Notes: a model not told the origin generated them from the sequence alone. Positions 51,186 to 60,171 are shown, counted from the first letter of the stretch. The stretch: 64,000 bases of DNA from Bacteroides gallinarum DSM 18171 = JCM 13658 (GCF_000374365.1 NZ_KB894118.1:84732-148731), one strand, 5' to 3'. Made by a program: numbers and translations.

Positions 51186-52379
51186 ATGAAGAAAAACATT
51201 TTTATTCTCTGTATGGCGATGACGGCAGGTTGCATGGCAACACCGGCCGCACAGGCCGAAGATGCCGGAACATTGGTTCCCCTGACCGAACGGGTAAATG
51301 TACAGGCCGATACTGCACGTCTCAATCAGGTTATAGACGGCTGTTGGGTAGCAGTTGGAACAAAGAAGGAGCACGCTATCCAGCGCGATTTTACCTGTTT
51401 GTTCAATGGTAAGCCCTCTTACCGCTTCGAACTGCGTAAGGACGACAATACCCTGGAAGGATACGGTAAGGGAGAGACGAAGGGGCGCGCCGAGTTCTCT
51501 TATTGTTATGCCACTTCGGCGGACTTCAACGGCTTGCCGGCGGGTGCTTACCGAAAAGCACAAATCACGAAAACCGTATATCACCACGGAAAGGGTATCT
51601 GCCCGCAGGGCACCTCGCGCGATTATGAGTTCTCCGTATATATCCCCTCTACCCTGGACAGTGATGTATCTACCATTTTCGCCCAGTGGCACGGCATGCC
51701 CGACCGTACGCTTGTGCAGACTCCTGAGGGTGAAGTGAAGCAGTTGACTGTGGACGAATTCATAGAGCTGGAAAAGACGACCGTCTTTAAAAAGAATACC
51801 GGACATGAGAAAGTTGCCAAACTGGATAAGCAGGGAAATCCGGTGAAAGATAAAAAGGGAAATCTCGTGTATAAGGCCGGAAAGAAGAACGGTTGGCTGG
51901 TAGAGCAGGGCGGTTATCCCCCGTTGGCTTTCGGCTTTTCCGGCGGCTGGTTCTATATCAAGGCGAATTCCGACCGTAAATGGCTGACCGATAAGACCGA
52001 CCGCTGTAACGCAAATCCGGAGAAAACCCCGATAATGAAGCCCGTAACCTCCGAATATAAGTCGTCTACGATAGCTTATAAGATGCCTTTTGCCGATTTC
52101 CCAAAAAATTGCTGGGTTACTTTCCGCATCCATATCGACTGGACTGCATACGGTAAGGAAGCCGAAACTATCGTGAAGCCGGGCAAACTGGATGTGCAAA
52201 TGGAATACGCCGACAAGCAGAAAACCGTTAAAGAGCATATCGTAAATAACGAAGAAATCCTGATAGGCCGTAATGACGAGGACGGCTACTACTTTAAGTT
52301 CGGCATCTATCGCGTTGGCAACAGTACCGTTCCGGTGTGCTATAACCTGGCAGGATACAAAGAGGGTTCAGATTTATAA
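51186..52379 (+). CDS. Heparinase I (PL13 heparin lyase)
   Basis: 397 residues. The N-terminus MKKNIFILCMAMTAGCMATPAAQA can be read as a type I signal (cleavage after AQA) or a weak lipobox (TAGC), so location is uncertain. The mature protein follows PL13 heparin lyase I: a beta-jelly roll with YRFELRKDDNTLEGYGKG, FAQWHGMPDRTLV (His169, in the catalytic region), a Lys-rich insert at about 205-240, and DGYYFKFGIYRVGNSTVP, which holds the Tyr/Lys pair of the active site near the C-terminus. It cleaves highly sulfated heparin at 2-O-sulfated iduronate. It resembles the recalled BT4675, but here it is directly divergent from the sensor gene. Confidence 0.95.
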   Translation: MKKNIFILCMAMTAGCMATPAAQAEDAGTLVPLTERVNVQADTARLNQVIDGCWVAVGTKKEHAIQRDFTCLFNGKPSYRFELRKDDNTLEGYGKGETKGRAEFSYCYATSADFNGLPAGAYRKAQITKTVYHHGKGICPQGTSRDYEFSVYIPSTLDSDVSTIFAQWHGMPDRTLVQTPEGEVKQLTVDEFIELEKTTVFKKNTGHEKVAKLDKQGNPVKDKKGNLVYKAGKKNGWLVEQGGYPPLAFGFSGGWFYIKANSDRKWLTDKTDRCNANPEKTPIMKPVTSEYKSSTIAYKMPFADFPKNCWVTFRIHIDWTAYGKEAETIVKPGKLDVQMEYADKQKTVKEHIVNNEEILIGRNDEDGYYFKFGIYRVGNSTVPVCYNLAGYKEGSDL

Positions 52380-52391
52380 ATTATGATTTGC

Positions 52392-52482
52392 GATTTATTC
52401 GTTAGCGTTTACTCGCTTCGTATAAGTGATATAGTTTCGTATGACCGGTATAATAAGGTGAGGTATCGTTAACGAATAAATC
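52392..52482. repeat. Inverted-repeat element after heparinase I
   Basis: GATTTATTCGTTAGCG (52392-52407) pairs with CGTTAACGAATAAATC (52467-52482) with one mismatch, separated by 59 bases. It lies 12 bases after the heparinase I stop and ahead of the terminator. Looks like a small non-coding inverted-repeat insertion. Confidence 0.55.
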
Positions 52483-52507
52483 TGGAGGTAATTATATACT
52501 GCCTTAC

Positions 52508-52560
52508 AGTAAAGCCCCCTATAAACCATTACAAAGTTTATAGGGGGCTTTACTTATTCT
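52508..52560 (+). terminator. Rho-independent terminator
   Basis: A perfect 19-bp stem AGTAAAGCCCCCTATAAAC (52508-52526) / GTTTATAGGGGGCTTTACT (52536-52554), then TATTCTATT. It ends heparinase I transcription and separates it from the convergent export operon. In the 348-base gap 52380-52727 the remainder (52561-52665) is AT-rich with no visible feature. Confidence 0.88.
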
Positions 52561-52670
52561 ATTGCTTAATAAGGATTCACACTGTAAGACGATATATAGT
52601 TACCAATCTGAAAATATACATTTGAAAACCTAAAAAGCTGAATTTAAAATCTTGAAATCTAAAATTATAA

Positions 52671-52740
52671 TTCATAATTCATAATTCATAATTCATAATT
52701 CATAATTCATAATTCATAATTCATAATTCATAATTCATAA
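52671..52740. repeat. Ten perfect copies of the heptamer TTCATAA
   Basis: Exactly ten TTCATAA units in a row. The last two units overlap the 3' end of the permease gene, whose final four codons (Asn-Tyr-Glu-Leu and stop TGA) are made of the repeat. Copy-number change would leave these codons intact, since the stop lies in the copies nearest the gene. Confidence 0.95.
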
Positions 52741-53960
52741 TTTTTCCTATACTCCTCAATGGCATGTTTCCTGCTCTGTATGATTTGCCAACGATAGACG
52801 AGGCAAGTGGTGAGGAAATAGATACCGGTTTGCAACCATAGGGCTTGGTACTCGAAGGAAACTTCGTTGAGTGTGGCTCCCATGCTGTTGATGCGTACAT
52901 AGCCGTTGATACCGAATGTGGAGGGGAAGATATAGGAAAAGTATCTCCAGAATGCGGGCATTGCAGCACCCGGCCAGGAGATGCCGGATAGGAACAGCAA
53001 CGGTACGGAAGTGAATACGAATAGTAGCATGCAAGTTTCCCGGTTGCGTATGGCAATGGATGCCGTCATGGAGAAAAAGATACAGGCTGCCAGGTAGGGC
53101 AGGGTGAACAGTGTCAGTACGCCGGGAATAGCTATCTGGTTGAGGCTGAAAAGGCGGGGGACTACACACAGTATGTACACGGCTACCAGTGAATAGACCA
53201 TAAAATAGCTCAGCCCTTTTCCCATTACGATACGGAGCGTGCCGTTGTAATGCCGGTTTATGGGAACCAGGTCTTTGAAACGGTTCTGCTCACGGGCTGT
53301 TCCGGCAGACAGGCCGATGCCCAGTAGCAGGGTCTGCTGTATAATCAGCATGAGCACGGCAGGTATCAGGAAGGCGGCAAACCCGTTCGTGGGGTTGAAA
53401 ATGGCTACGTCCTCGTATTCGATAGGGTAAGCCGTTATTTCGTCCTGGCGGGCGGTGGTGTTGCCGGCACGTTCCATTTTAATGTCCGCATTCATCTCCA
53501 GCGACACGTTCGTGTTGGCTGTCAACAACGCTTTGTAGTACAGCAGTCCACTCATATCGCAGAAGATGCTGACCTGCGTCTGCTTGCCTTGGGCTATGTC
53601 GTCGCTGAAATGGGCGGGTATGTAGATGATGCCGTAAGCCTTGCGGTCTTTCAACATAAGCTTGGCTTCCTCCATGTCGGCGCAGTATGCTACGATACTT
53701 GTTTCGGGGCTGGCATCCACTTTCCGCAGGTATTCCCGGCTCAGTGAGCTGCGCGAGTTATCCACGACTGCGGTAGGCACTTCGCGAATCGTTTCGTTGG
53801 TGTAGATGAAAGCATATATCAACGGGTAAACCAACGGCACGAGTATAAAGAAAATCAGTACGCCCTGGTCGCGAAAGGTCGTACGGAATTCCTGTTTCCA
53901 TATATAGAACAGGTCGTGTATGCCTTGTGCTACTTTCTGCTTGAACGTCAACTGTTTCAT
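52728..53960 (-). CDS. ABC-2-type permease (second of a pair)
   Basis: 410 residues. One N-terminal membrane segment (FFILVPLVYPLIYAFIY), a large periplasmic loop (about 50-185; SSLSREYLRKVDASPETSIV) and five C-terminal membrane segments (VLMLIIQQTLLLGIGLSAG, LLFVFTSVPLLFLSGISWPG). This is the ABC2_membrane_3 / YhhJ-YbhR plan. It overlaps the upstream permease gene by one base. The system encodes HlyD and TolC partners but no ATP-binding subunit nearby. Substrate unknown; drug or lipid export is the usual role. Confidence 0.88.
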   Translation of the reverse strand: MKQLTFKQKVAQGIHDLFYIWKQEFRTTFRDQGVLIFFILVPLVYPLIYAFIYTNETIREVPTAVVDNSRSSLSREYLRKVDASPETSIVAYCADMEEAKLMLKDRKAYGIIYIPAHFSDDIAQGKQTQVSIFCDMSGLLYYKALLTANTNVSLEMNADIKMERAGNTTARQDEITAYPIEYEDVAIFNPTNGFAAFLIPAVLMLIIQQTLLLGIGLSAGTAREQNRFKDLVPINRHYNGTLRIVMGKGLSYFMVYSLVAVYILCVVPRLFSLNQIAIPGVLTLFTLPYLAACIFFSMTASIAIRNRETCMLLFVFTSVPLLFLSGISWPGAAMPAFWRYFSYIFPSTFGINGYVRINSMGATLNEVSFEYQALWLQTGIYFLTTCLVYRWQIIQSRKHAIEEYRKNYEL

Positions 53961-55138
53961 TAGGGTAGGTATTTATAGTATATCAACGCTTCTTTCAGCC
54001 TGTGGGCTATGAGGAAAGGAAGCATCATAAAAATAAGCAATGCCACGTAGTTCATCCATGAATAAATCATCGGGTAGCCGTTCAACGCCTGGTCTACATA
54101 GATAAGGAAGTAGTGGCGCAGGGGGAACAGGTTTGCCAGGCTTTGCAGTACGGGATGCATCGCCATGATAGGGAACGACAGCCCGCACATGGAGAACGAC
54201 AGCACGCCCCATAACGAGGCGAAGCTAAGCCCCAGCCGAAGTGTGGGGAGGGTTCCAATCATCAGTATGCCCATGCCTTGCGATGCCAATACCAGGCAAA
54301 GGGTGGCGAGCAGCATCGGCAAGATTCCGCTGTTGCAGGGGAAGTGCAGGAAGCCGTACAGGTACACATTATATAATATGCCCATGAGGAAGAATATGGC
54401 GGTATGGGGCAGCAGCTTGCCGGCAAGGGATATCCAGATAGAGTTGTTTCCCATACGCAGCCATTCGCGGGCGGTACGGTCTTTGATTTCCACCCCGATA
54501 GAGTAGACGGTTATCATGAAAATGAGTAACATCAATACACCGGGGGCAAAGGTGTTGCACAGGTACACGGAATAGTTCAGCCAGGGGTTATTCAGCGGGT
54601 GGGTGTCGATAACAATCGGTTGCAGGAACGCCATTGCCTGGTCTTCCGTAGCGCCTTTGGCATACAGCGAGGTACGTGCGGCGGCTCCCGATGCCAGCTC
54701 GCCCATTGTCTTCATGTCCTTGAAAAGCAATGAACCGGCTATGAGCAACGTATTGTTGGTGTAGAAGGAGATTTTGGGCTGCCGCTGGGCTTGTGCTTTG
54801 GCGGTCGTTCCTGCGGGAATGTAGTAGAATCCGTAGATTTCTCCTTTTTGCATAGCGATACGTGCATCGCTCACGGTAGGATAATGGGCTATGACGGCTG
54901 TCTGCTCGAAAGCGTCCAGGTTACGTGTCAACTGGCGTGAGGTGGTGGTCATGTCCTGGTCTACCACACCTACCGGCATATCGGTGGGTAAGCCGGAATC
55001 CATTAGGGTAGTGAAGAATATATAGCAGAACAAGGGTGCTATTACCATGCACGACAGGTATAACGGACGCGAAACAAGGCGGCGAAACTCGCGCTTCATC
55101 ACGTTCCATAAGGCTATGTATTTATTGTTTCTTTCCAT
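53960..55138 (-). CDS. ABC-2-type permease (first of a pair)
   Basis: 392 residues, same plan as the following gene: N-terminal segment (LYLSCMVIAPLFCYIFFTTL), periplasmic loop with GVVDQDMTTTSRQLTRNL, and five C-terminal segments (APGVLMLLIFMITVYSIGVE; GVLSFSMCGLSFPIMAM). The GVVDxDxTxxSRxL sequence is a hallmark of ABC2_membrane_3 permeases. It starts 48 bases after the HlyD gene and shares its last base with the next permease. The two probably form a heterodimer. Confidence 0.88.
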   Translation of the reverse strand: MERNNKYIALWNVMKREFRRLVSRPLYLSCMVIAPLFCYIFFTTLMDSGLPTDMPVGVVDQDMTTTSRQLTRNLDAFEQTAVIAHYPTVSDARIAMQKGEIYGFYYIPAGTTAKAQAQRQPKISFYTNNTLLIAGSLLFKDMKTMGELASGAAARTSLYAKGATEDQAMAFLQPIVIDTHPLNNPWLNYSVYLCNTFAPGVLMLLIFMITVYSIGVEIKDRTAREWLRMGNNSIWISLAGKLLPHTAIFFLMGILYNVYLYGFLHFPCNSGILPMLLATLCLVLASQGMGILMIGTLPTLRLGLSFASLWGVLSFSMCGLSFPIMAMHPVLQSLANLFPLRHYFLIYVDQALNGYPMIYSWMNYVALLIFMMLPFLIAHRLKEALIYYKYLP

Positions 55139-55186
55139 TGCCGCTCTATCACTTTATCACCTTACCGCTTCATCGCTTTTTTATCG

Positions 55187-56173
55187 TCATTTTTTCAATA
55201 TCACACTCATGCCTGGGCGTAGGCCTTCCACTTTCTCCAACGGGTATGCCTTTACTTCGAATGTTTTCAGGTCGAATTGTCCCGTGGTCTTGGTGGCTTT
55301 CCAGGCTGCGTATGTGCCGAGGTCTTTCATGTAATACACTTTCAGGCGGATGTTCCGGTCGAGTGCGGGGATGAAAGCCTCGAACTCCGTATGCATGCCC
55401 AATCCCTGCAATAAGTCCTCGCGTACGTTGAAGGTTACCCACATATCGTCCAGGATAGCGATGTTCATAATGGGAGCGCCCGTACCTACGAGTTCACCCA
55501 CTTTGGGGAATATTTCGGAAACTTCTCCGGCTGCCTGGGCTATCAGGTAGGTTTCCTTGATATACGATTCCACTTCGGCCACTGCTCCCTTGGCGCGTTC
55601 TACCAATGCTGCTGCGGCAGCCTTGTCTTCGCGTTCGGCGCCGTTCTTTGCCATGGTGTATTGGGCTTTGGCCGCTTTCTCGGTGGCTTGTGCCGCATCG
55701 CGTTGGGCTGTCACTTCATCCAGCTTTTGAGCGGACATAACGCCCTGGTCGTGCAGGTTCTTCACCCGTTTGTACGATTTCTCCGCTATGGCAAGCCCTG
55801 CCTGTGCTTTCTGCCACATCTCGTAGGCTGCCTGTACCTGTTCCTGGCGCAAACCTTTTAAGGCTTTTTCGTTCTGGGCTTGTGCGGCGGCTTCGGCAGC
55901 ACGTGCCTGTTCCAGCTTGGCTTGTACATCCGGAGCTTCGAGAATGGCAAGCGTGTCTCCTGCCTGTACGCTCTGCCCCTCTTTTACCCGGAACTCCAGG
56001 ATACGTCCCGGCACTTTGCTCGATACACGGTATTCTGTTACTTCTGCCTGGCCTTGTATGATTTCCGGTCCCTTGCGCAGCATGAAGAAACCTACCAGGG
56101 CAACAATGGCAATGACTCCCGTCAGGGTAAGGAATGCCAGCAACATGTTACTGTTTTGTGATTTTGTATCCAT
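55187..56173 (-). CDS. HlyD-family periplasmic adaptor
   Basis: 328 residues. One N-terminal membrane anchor (LLAFLTLTGVIAIVALVGFF), a lipoyl-like/barrel part (VSSKVPGRILEFRVKEGQSV, GDTLAILEAPDV), a long coiled-coil hairpin (about 80-210; rich in AQAQNEKALKGLRQEQVQ-type heptads) and a closing beta-barrel (VGELVGTGAPIMNIAILDD, GLRPGMSVILKK). The adaptor links the inner-membrane permeases to TolC. It follows the TolC gene by 252 bases, unlike the tight spacing of the rest. Confidence 0.92.
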   Translation of the reverse strand: MDTKSQNSNMLLAFLTLTGVIAIVALVGFFMLRKGPEIIQGQAEVTEYRVSSKVPGRILEFRVKEGQSVQAGDTLAILEAPDVQAKLEQARAAEAAAQAQNEKALKGLRQEQVQAAYEMWQKAQAGLAIAEKSYKRVKNLHDQGVMSAQKLDEVTAQRDAAQATEKAAKAQYTMAKNGAEREDKAAAAALVERAKGAVAEVESYIKETYLIAQAAGEVSEIFPKVGELVGTGAPIMNIAILDDMWVTFNVREDLLQGLGMHTEFEAFIPALDRNIRLKVYYMKDLGTYAAWKATKTTGQFDLKTFEVKAYPLEKVEGLRPGMSVILKK

Positions 56174-56425
56174 TTTATGATTTCAGATTTATAATTTACA
56201 TACTTTCAAATTCCGTTCTCTAAAGGTCGATTTCATAACTCTGTACCTCTGCTTCAGGACTCTAAGGGAGGGTAAAACAACGGCTCGCTTATTATCTGTT
56301 TTTCTTTAGGTACGGCTTGCGCGGACTTTCACGGTTCTCTTTATTTTATCCGTGTTTCCGTATAATCCGTGGCTGAAAGAAATCAGCCTGAAAGAAGTCA
56401 CCGGGCACGTTTTGGCATCCTCCCC
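56174..56425. other. 252-base gap inside the export operon
   Basis: No open frame of note. Part of it (about 56318-56374) contains degenerate CCGTG/CACGG inverted motifs (CACGGTTCTC, ATCCGTGTTTCCG, ATCCGTGGC) that recall the arms of the elements at 27601 and 33502. It may be a worn copy of the same family, and it may carry a secondary promoter for the HlyD gene. Confidence 0.35.
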
Positions 56426-57913
56426 TTAATTTTCAATCCTTAAACTTCCGGTTGCCTTCTTTAGATAGATTTCCGTCAGTTTCACATCTATTTGGGCGTC
56501 TATCTTCTCCGATTGGGCGGACAGCCAGGCGGTATGCGCTTCCAGTACATTACTTGCCGGGATAACGCCTTCCTCGAACCCGAGGGTGGCGTAACGCAGG
56601 TTTTCATCTGCCTTTTCCAGATTCTTTTCGGCCATAATGAGCTTTTTGGCTGCTTCGTTCACTTTGAAAACCGATTGGTTGACTTGCAGCTCTATCTTTT
56701 CTTTGGCATCGTCCAGCTGGTATCGGGTGATACGTGCCTCGGACTTGGCGGCTTTCACTTTATAAATCCCTTCTCTCCAGTGCCAAATAGGAATGCTTAC
56801 TGTGACGCCTACATTCCATGTGTCTTTGAACTTGTTCTGGAAACCGTTGAATACGGAAGGATTGGTAGCCATATAATTGCCCATGAAGGCTATGGACGGC
56901 AGAAATTCCGAACGGGCGACATTCACTTTCTGTTTGTAGATTTGAGCAGCGAGTTCCAGGCTGCGTACTTCCGGACGGGTGGCGTATACATTATTTATAT
57001 CGACACTGCTGTTGTCTACGGGAGCAGGGGCTAAGTCTTCCTCTTTTTCGTCCGCCAGGGTGACAGGGCTGCTGAGGTCTAATCCGCATAGCTGGCATAG
57101 CAACATCTTGGCGAGGCTTAAGCCGTCGTTTACCTTAGTCAGGGTCATTTCGGCCTCGTTTACTTTTACTTTGACCGACAATCCGTCTGCTTTGGTGGCT
57201 ACTCCTTCGGCAATCATCTTGTCTATATCGCTTTCCAGTTTTTGCAGGAGTTCGAGGTAGCCTTCCGCCAGTTTCTTCTTATTGGCAAGAGATACTACCT
57301 GCCAATATGCCTGGTCGGTACTTAGGATAACTTCCTGCATTCCGCTGTTGTGTTGCTGGCGTGCCAGTTCCTCGGCATATTTGGTGATTTTGTTATAGGC
57401 GCGTATCTTGCCGCCCATGTAGAGTGGCTGGGTCAGTGTCAGGGCTCCGGCGTACATATTGCGCGTGTCGGTGCGGAAAGCATCTACGAGCGACTGCCCC
57501 AGCCCGTTCAACGGGGTGGCGATATCGGTATTGCCCAGCGACTGGACAAGTGCCAGGAACTGCGGGTTTTCCGCCAGTTGCGGGTATTGCGTCATCATTC
57601 CCTGAATGCCGTTTTGCAACGCACCGCTTACTTGGGTTCCTACGGAGCCGAGTGCGCTTTTCTGCGCATCGCTCAATAACGAGAACTCTTTTTGGCTGCG
57701 CATATATCCGCCGGCAGCGGATATTTTGGGCAGATAGTTTGTAAATGCCGCTTTTTTCCGGTAATGCGCCGCATTGATTTTTTCCTGGCTTATCAGGAGT
57801 TCTTTGTTGTTGGCAATAGCCAATGCACGGCAACTATCCAAGCTCAGAACATCCTGTGCTACCATTGGAAGCATCAGGCAGGCCAAACAGATGAAACAGA
57901 AGAACTTTTTCAT
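56426..57913 (-). CDS. TolC-family outer-membrane efflux protein
   Basis: 495 residues. Signal peptide MKKFFCFICLACLMLPMVAQ. Two outer-membrane efflux protein (OEP) halves with typical features: LDSCRALAIANNKELLISQE at the start of the first, and ARSEFLPSIAFMGNYMA and AKSEARITRYQLDDAKEKIE in the second. An unusual loop of about 70 residues after the first helix pair (ALGSVGTQVSGALQNGIQG and following) is present in several Bacteroides TolC proteins. First gene of the export operon and preceded by a strong promoter. Confidence 0.93.
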   Translation of the reverse strand: MKKFFCFICLACLMLPMVAQDVLSLDSCRALAIANNKELLISQEKINAAHYRKKAAFTNYLPKISAAGGYMRSQKEFSLLSDAQKSALGSVGTQVSGALQNGIQGMMTQYPQLAENPQFLALVQSLGNTDIATPLNGLGQSLVDAFRTDTRNMYAGALTLTQPLYMGGKIRAYNKITKYAEELARQQHNSGMQEVILSTDQAYWQVVSLANKKKLAEGYLELLQKLESDIDKMIAEGVATKADGLSVKVKVNEAEMTLTKVNDGLSLAKMLLCQLCGLDLSSPVTLADEKEEDLAPAPVDNSSVDINNVYATRPEVRSLELAAQIYKQKVNVARSEFLPSIAFMGNYMATNPSVFNGFQNKFKDTWNVGVTVSIPIWHWREGIYKVKAAKSEARITRYQLDDAKEKIELQVNQSVFKVNEAAKKLIMAEKNLEKADENLRYATLGFEEGVIPASNVLEAHTAWLSAQSEKIDAQIDVKLTEIYLKKATGSLRIEN

Positions 57914-57984
57914 TGTGTCTATACATTAGAATAGTAGTGAAATCGTTGTTTTACGAAGCAACAATAATTGCATAAACAACGATG

Positions 57985-58015
57985 CAAATGTATAGGCTTT
58001 CAATGATATGGCAAA
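57985..58015 (-). promoter_or_regulatory. Bacteroides-type promoter of the export operon
   Basis: On the minus strand TTTG (58015-58012), 19 bases, then TACATTTG (57992-57985). Both the -33 and -7 elements and their spacing match the Bacteroides consensus. Predicted leader about 65 bases to the TolC start. This is the best promoter in the window. Confidence 0.8.
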
Positions 58016-58096
58016 ATAATTTAGCGCTTTTTTGTTTAAAGACGCTAAATAGACCAATTTATATTACTTTGCTCCTAATTTTGTCCGGGGAGGGTT

Positions 58097-58975
58097 TTAG
58101 TCCAGACCGAAGGATTGGGAACCGATAAGCGTTCCTTCCGAGAATATGTCTACACGGTAGCTGCCTGCGTAGAGATATTCTTCCACGTCCCAGTAAACCG
58201 TTACATGCTGTTCTTCGCCGTTGTACTCGATGTATTTCTTGATAGAGTACACCAGGTCGCGGTTTTCGTAGGGGAATGTGTTGGACGGGCTTTTGCTGAG
58301 TACGTCGTTGTCGGGCTTGGTGATACGTACATAGAGGGTACGTTCGCCGGTTTCGGCGGTTATGTTCTTAACGATTGTAAAGTCGATTTTCAGCTTGACG
58401 ATGTCTTTCACCTTCTTGGCTCTCTTGCCCCGTTTGTTGGTAGCCTGCACGTTGATGTTCGTTGCATCCAACTGGGCGGCGAGCGTCACTTTCTTGTTCA
58501 GCGTGTTTTTCTCTTCGGCGAGGTTGCTTATTTGGCGGGAAGCGTCGTTGTATTTGCGGGTAACATCGGCTATCACCTCTTTTTGATGAGTGGTGAGGCG
58601 GCTCAGCGAGTCTATCTGGTTGATGTAGCTGACCATTACCTTACGCAAGGTAGCCAGTTCTTTTTTCAGGCGGCGTATCTCGGTTGCATTGGTGCTTTTT
58701 ACGGTACGCAGCTCCTCCAGCAGACGCTGGGTCTTTAGCTGCTCCTGCTCCAGCAGGGCGGACAACGAGTCGTTGGAAACGGTGAGTTTCAACTCGTCGT
58801 ACTGCTTGGCGAAATCGGTATATTGGTTTTCCAGGTCTTCTTTTTCCAGATTGAATTCCTGTACCAGTTCCCTGTTGGTCTGTTTTTCTGAAACCAGCAA
58901 CGCGGTAACACCTATCAGTAATAATATTAAAAGGCTTCCGACAACAATCTGAAGCGTATTTCTTTTATTGGCCAT
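58097..58975 (-). CDS. Membrane-anchored coiled-coil protein, conserved hypothetical
   Basis: 292 residues. One N-terminal membrane segment (IVVGSLLILLLIGVTALLVS) with most of the protein outside the cytoplasm. Residues about 35-165 form a long coiled coil (heptads such as LEQEQLKTQRLLEELRTVKS and RRLKKELATLRKVMV). The C-terminal ~100 residues are a beta domain (IDFTIVKNITAETGERTLYV; HVTVYWDVEEYLYAGSYRV). I do not recognise a named family. It is a single gene with its own promoter, divergent from malate dehydrogenase. Confidence 0.82.
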   Translation of the reverse strand: MANKRNTLQIVVGSLLILLLIGVTALLVSEKQTNRELVQEFNLEKEDLENQYTDFAKQYDELKLTVSNDSLSALLEQEQLKTQRLLEELRTVKSTNATEIRRLKKELATLRKVMVSYINQIDSLSRLTTHQKEVIADVTRKYNDASRQISNLAEEKNTLNKKVTLAAQLDATNINVQATNKRGKRAKKVKDIVKLKIDFTIVKNITAETGERTLYVRITKPDNDVLSKSPSNTFPYENRDLVYSIKKYIEYNGEEQHVTVYWDVEEYLYAGSYRVDIFSEGTLIGSQSFGLD

Positions 58976-58977
58976 TT

Positions 58978-59095
58978 TGATAGCGTTTAGTGGTTAATGA
59001 TTAACGGTTAACAGACGGGTTGCCTTCCTCTATAATCGTAAATCGCCGCAAAAATAATCATTAATTACCAATCACTAACCACTAACCACTATCAA
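58978..59095. repeat. Imperfect inverted repeat in the mdh intergenic region
   Basis: TGATAG...AGTGGTTAATGATTAACGG (from 58978) faces AATAATCATTAATTACC...AACCACTATCA (to 59095). The arms are imperfect and the element covers the -7 box of the coiled-coil protein gene at 59049. This resembles simple Bacteroides intergenic palindromes. Confidence 0.5.
59049..59056 (-). promoter_or_regulatory. Candidate -7 box for the coiled-coil protein gene
   Basis: Minus strand TATTTTTG matches TAnnTTTG; leader about 67 bases. Confidence 0.5.
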
Positions 59096-59152
59096 ATTCT
59101 TCATTTAACTAAAATTATTACGGAAAAATTTCTTTAATAAGGAATGTCGTTG

Positions 59153-59160
59153 TACTTTTG
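59153..59160 (+). promoter_or_regulatory. Candidate -7 box for malate dehydrogenase
   Basis: TACTTTTG matches TAnnTTTG; transcription would start near 59167 with a leader of about 38 bases that contains an A-rich stretch before the ATG, common for highly expressed Bacteroides genes. Confidence 0.6.
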
Positions 59161-59204
59161 TGCCAACTTTATAAAACACTTATAAACAAAAAACTTTAGA
59201 AATT

Positions 59205-60146
59205 ATGTCAAAAGTAACCGTAGTAGGTGCAGGTAACGTAGGTGCTACATGCGCAAATGTGTTAGCCTTTAACGAAGTGGCTGACGAAGTGGTAATGCTG
59301 GATGTTAAAGAAGGCGTTTCAGAGGGTAAAGCAATGGATATGATGCAGACTGCTCAACTGTTGGGCTTCGACACCACTATTGTAGGTTGTACCAACGATT
59401 ATGAGAAGACTGCCAATTCCGACGTTGTCGTAATCACTTCCGGTATTCCCCGTAAGCCGGGTATGACCCGCGAGGAGTTAATCGGCGTGAATGCAGGCAT
59501 CGTTAAGTCGGTTGCACAGAACATTCTGAAATATTCTCCCAACGCTATCCTGGTGGTTATTTCCAATCCGATGGACACCATGACTTATCTGTCATTGAAG
59601 TCACTGGGTATTCCTAAGAACCGTATCATCGGTATGGGCGGCGCTTTGGACAGCTCACGTTTCAAATATTTCCTGTCTCAGGCTTTGGGCTGTAATGCCA
59701 ACGAAGTAGAGGGTATGGTTATCGGCGGCCACGGCGATACGACCATGATTCCTTTGGCTCGCCTGGCTACTTACAAAGGCCAGCCGGTAAGCACGCTGTT
59801 GAGCGCAGAAAAACTGGACGAGGTAGTTGCCTCTACTATGGTGGGCGGTGCTACCCTGACTAAGCTGTTAGGCACTTCCGCTTGGTATGCTCCGGGTGCG
59901 GCAGGTGCTTACGTAGTTGAGTCTATCATCCACAACCAAAGGAAGATGATTCCCTGCTCGGTATATCTGGAAGGAGAATACGGTGAGTCCGATATTTGCA
60001 TCGGCGTTCCCGTTATCCTCGGCAAGAACGGTATCGAAAAGATTGTTGAACTGGAACTGAACGCTGACGAAAAAGCTAAATTCGCTGCCAGCGCTGCTGC
60101 TGTTCACAAAACAAATGCTGCTCTGAAAGAAGTAGGCGCTCTCTAA
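59205..60146 (+). CDS. mdh: Malate dehydrogenase
   Basis: 313 residues, the length of the LDH-like bacterial type. NAD-binding GAGNVGATCA (residues 8-17) with Asp33 in VMLDVKEG selecting NAD over NADP. Active-site residues: Arg83 and Arg89 in GIPRKPGMTREEL (an Arg in the loop marks malate rather than lactate specificity), Asn121 in ISNPMDT, Asp149/Arg152 in ALDSSRF, and catalytic His176 in GGHGDTTM. Interconverts malate and oxaloacetate; in Bacteroides it serves the reductive branch to succinate. Single gene with its own promoter and terminator. Confidence 0.98.
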   Translation: MSKVTVVGAGNVGATCANVLAFNEVADEVVMLDVKEGVSEGKAMDMMQTAQLLGFDTTIVGCTNDYEKTANSDVVVITSGIPRKPGMTREELIGVNAGIVKSVAQNILKYSPNAILVVISNPMDTMTYLSLKSLGIPKNRIIGMGGALDSSRFKYFLSQALGCNANEVEGMVIGGHGDTTMIPLARLATYKGQPVSTLLSAEKLDEVVASTMVGGATLTKLLGTSAWYAPGAAGAYVVESIIHNQRKMIPCSVYLEGEYGESDICIGVPVILGKNGIEKIVELELNADEKAKFAASAAAVHKTNAALKEVGAL

Positions 60147-60171
60147 TTGAGGGGTAACTTAAAGTATAAGT

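Noticed and set aside
51042..52238. 398-codon open frame on the minus strand
   Set aside because: It is antisense to heparinase I and overlaps the sensor promoter region; no family features.
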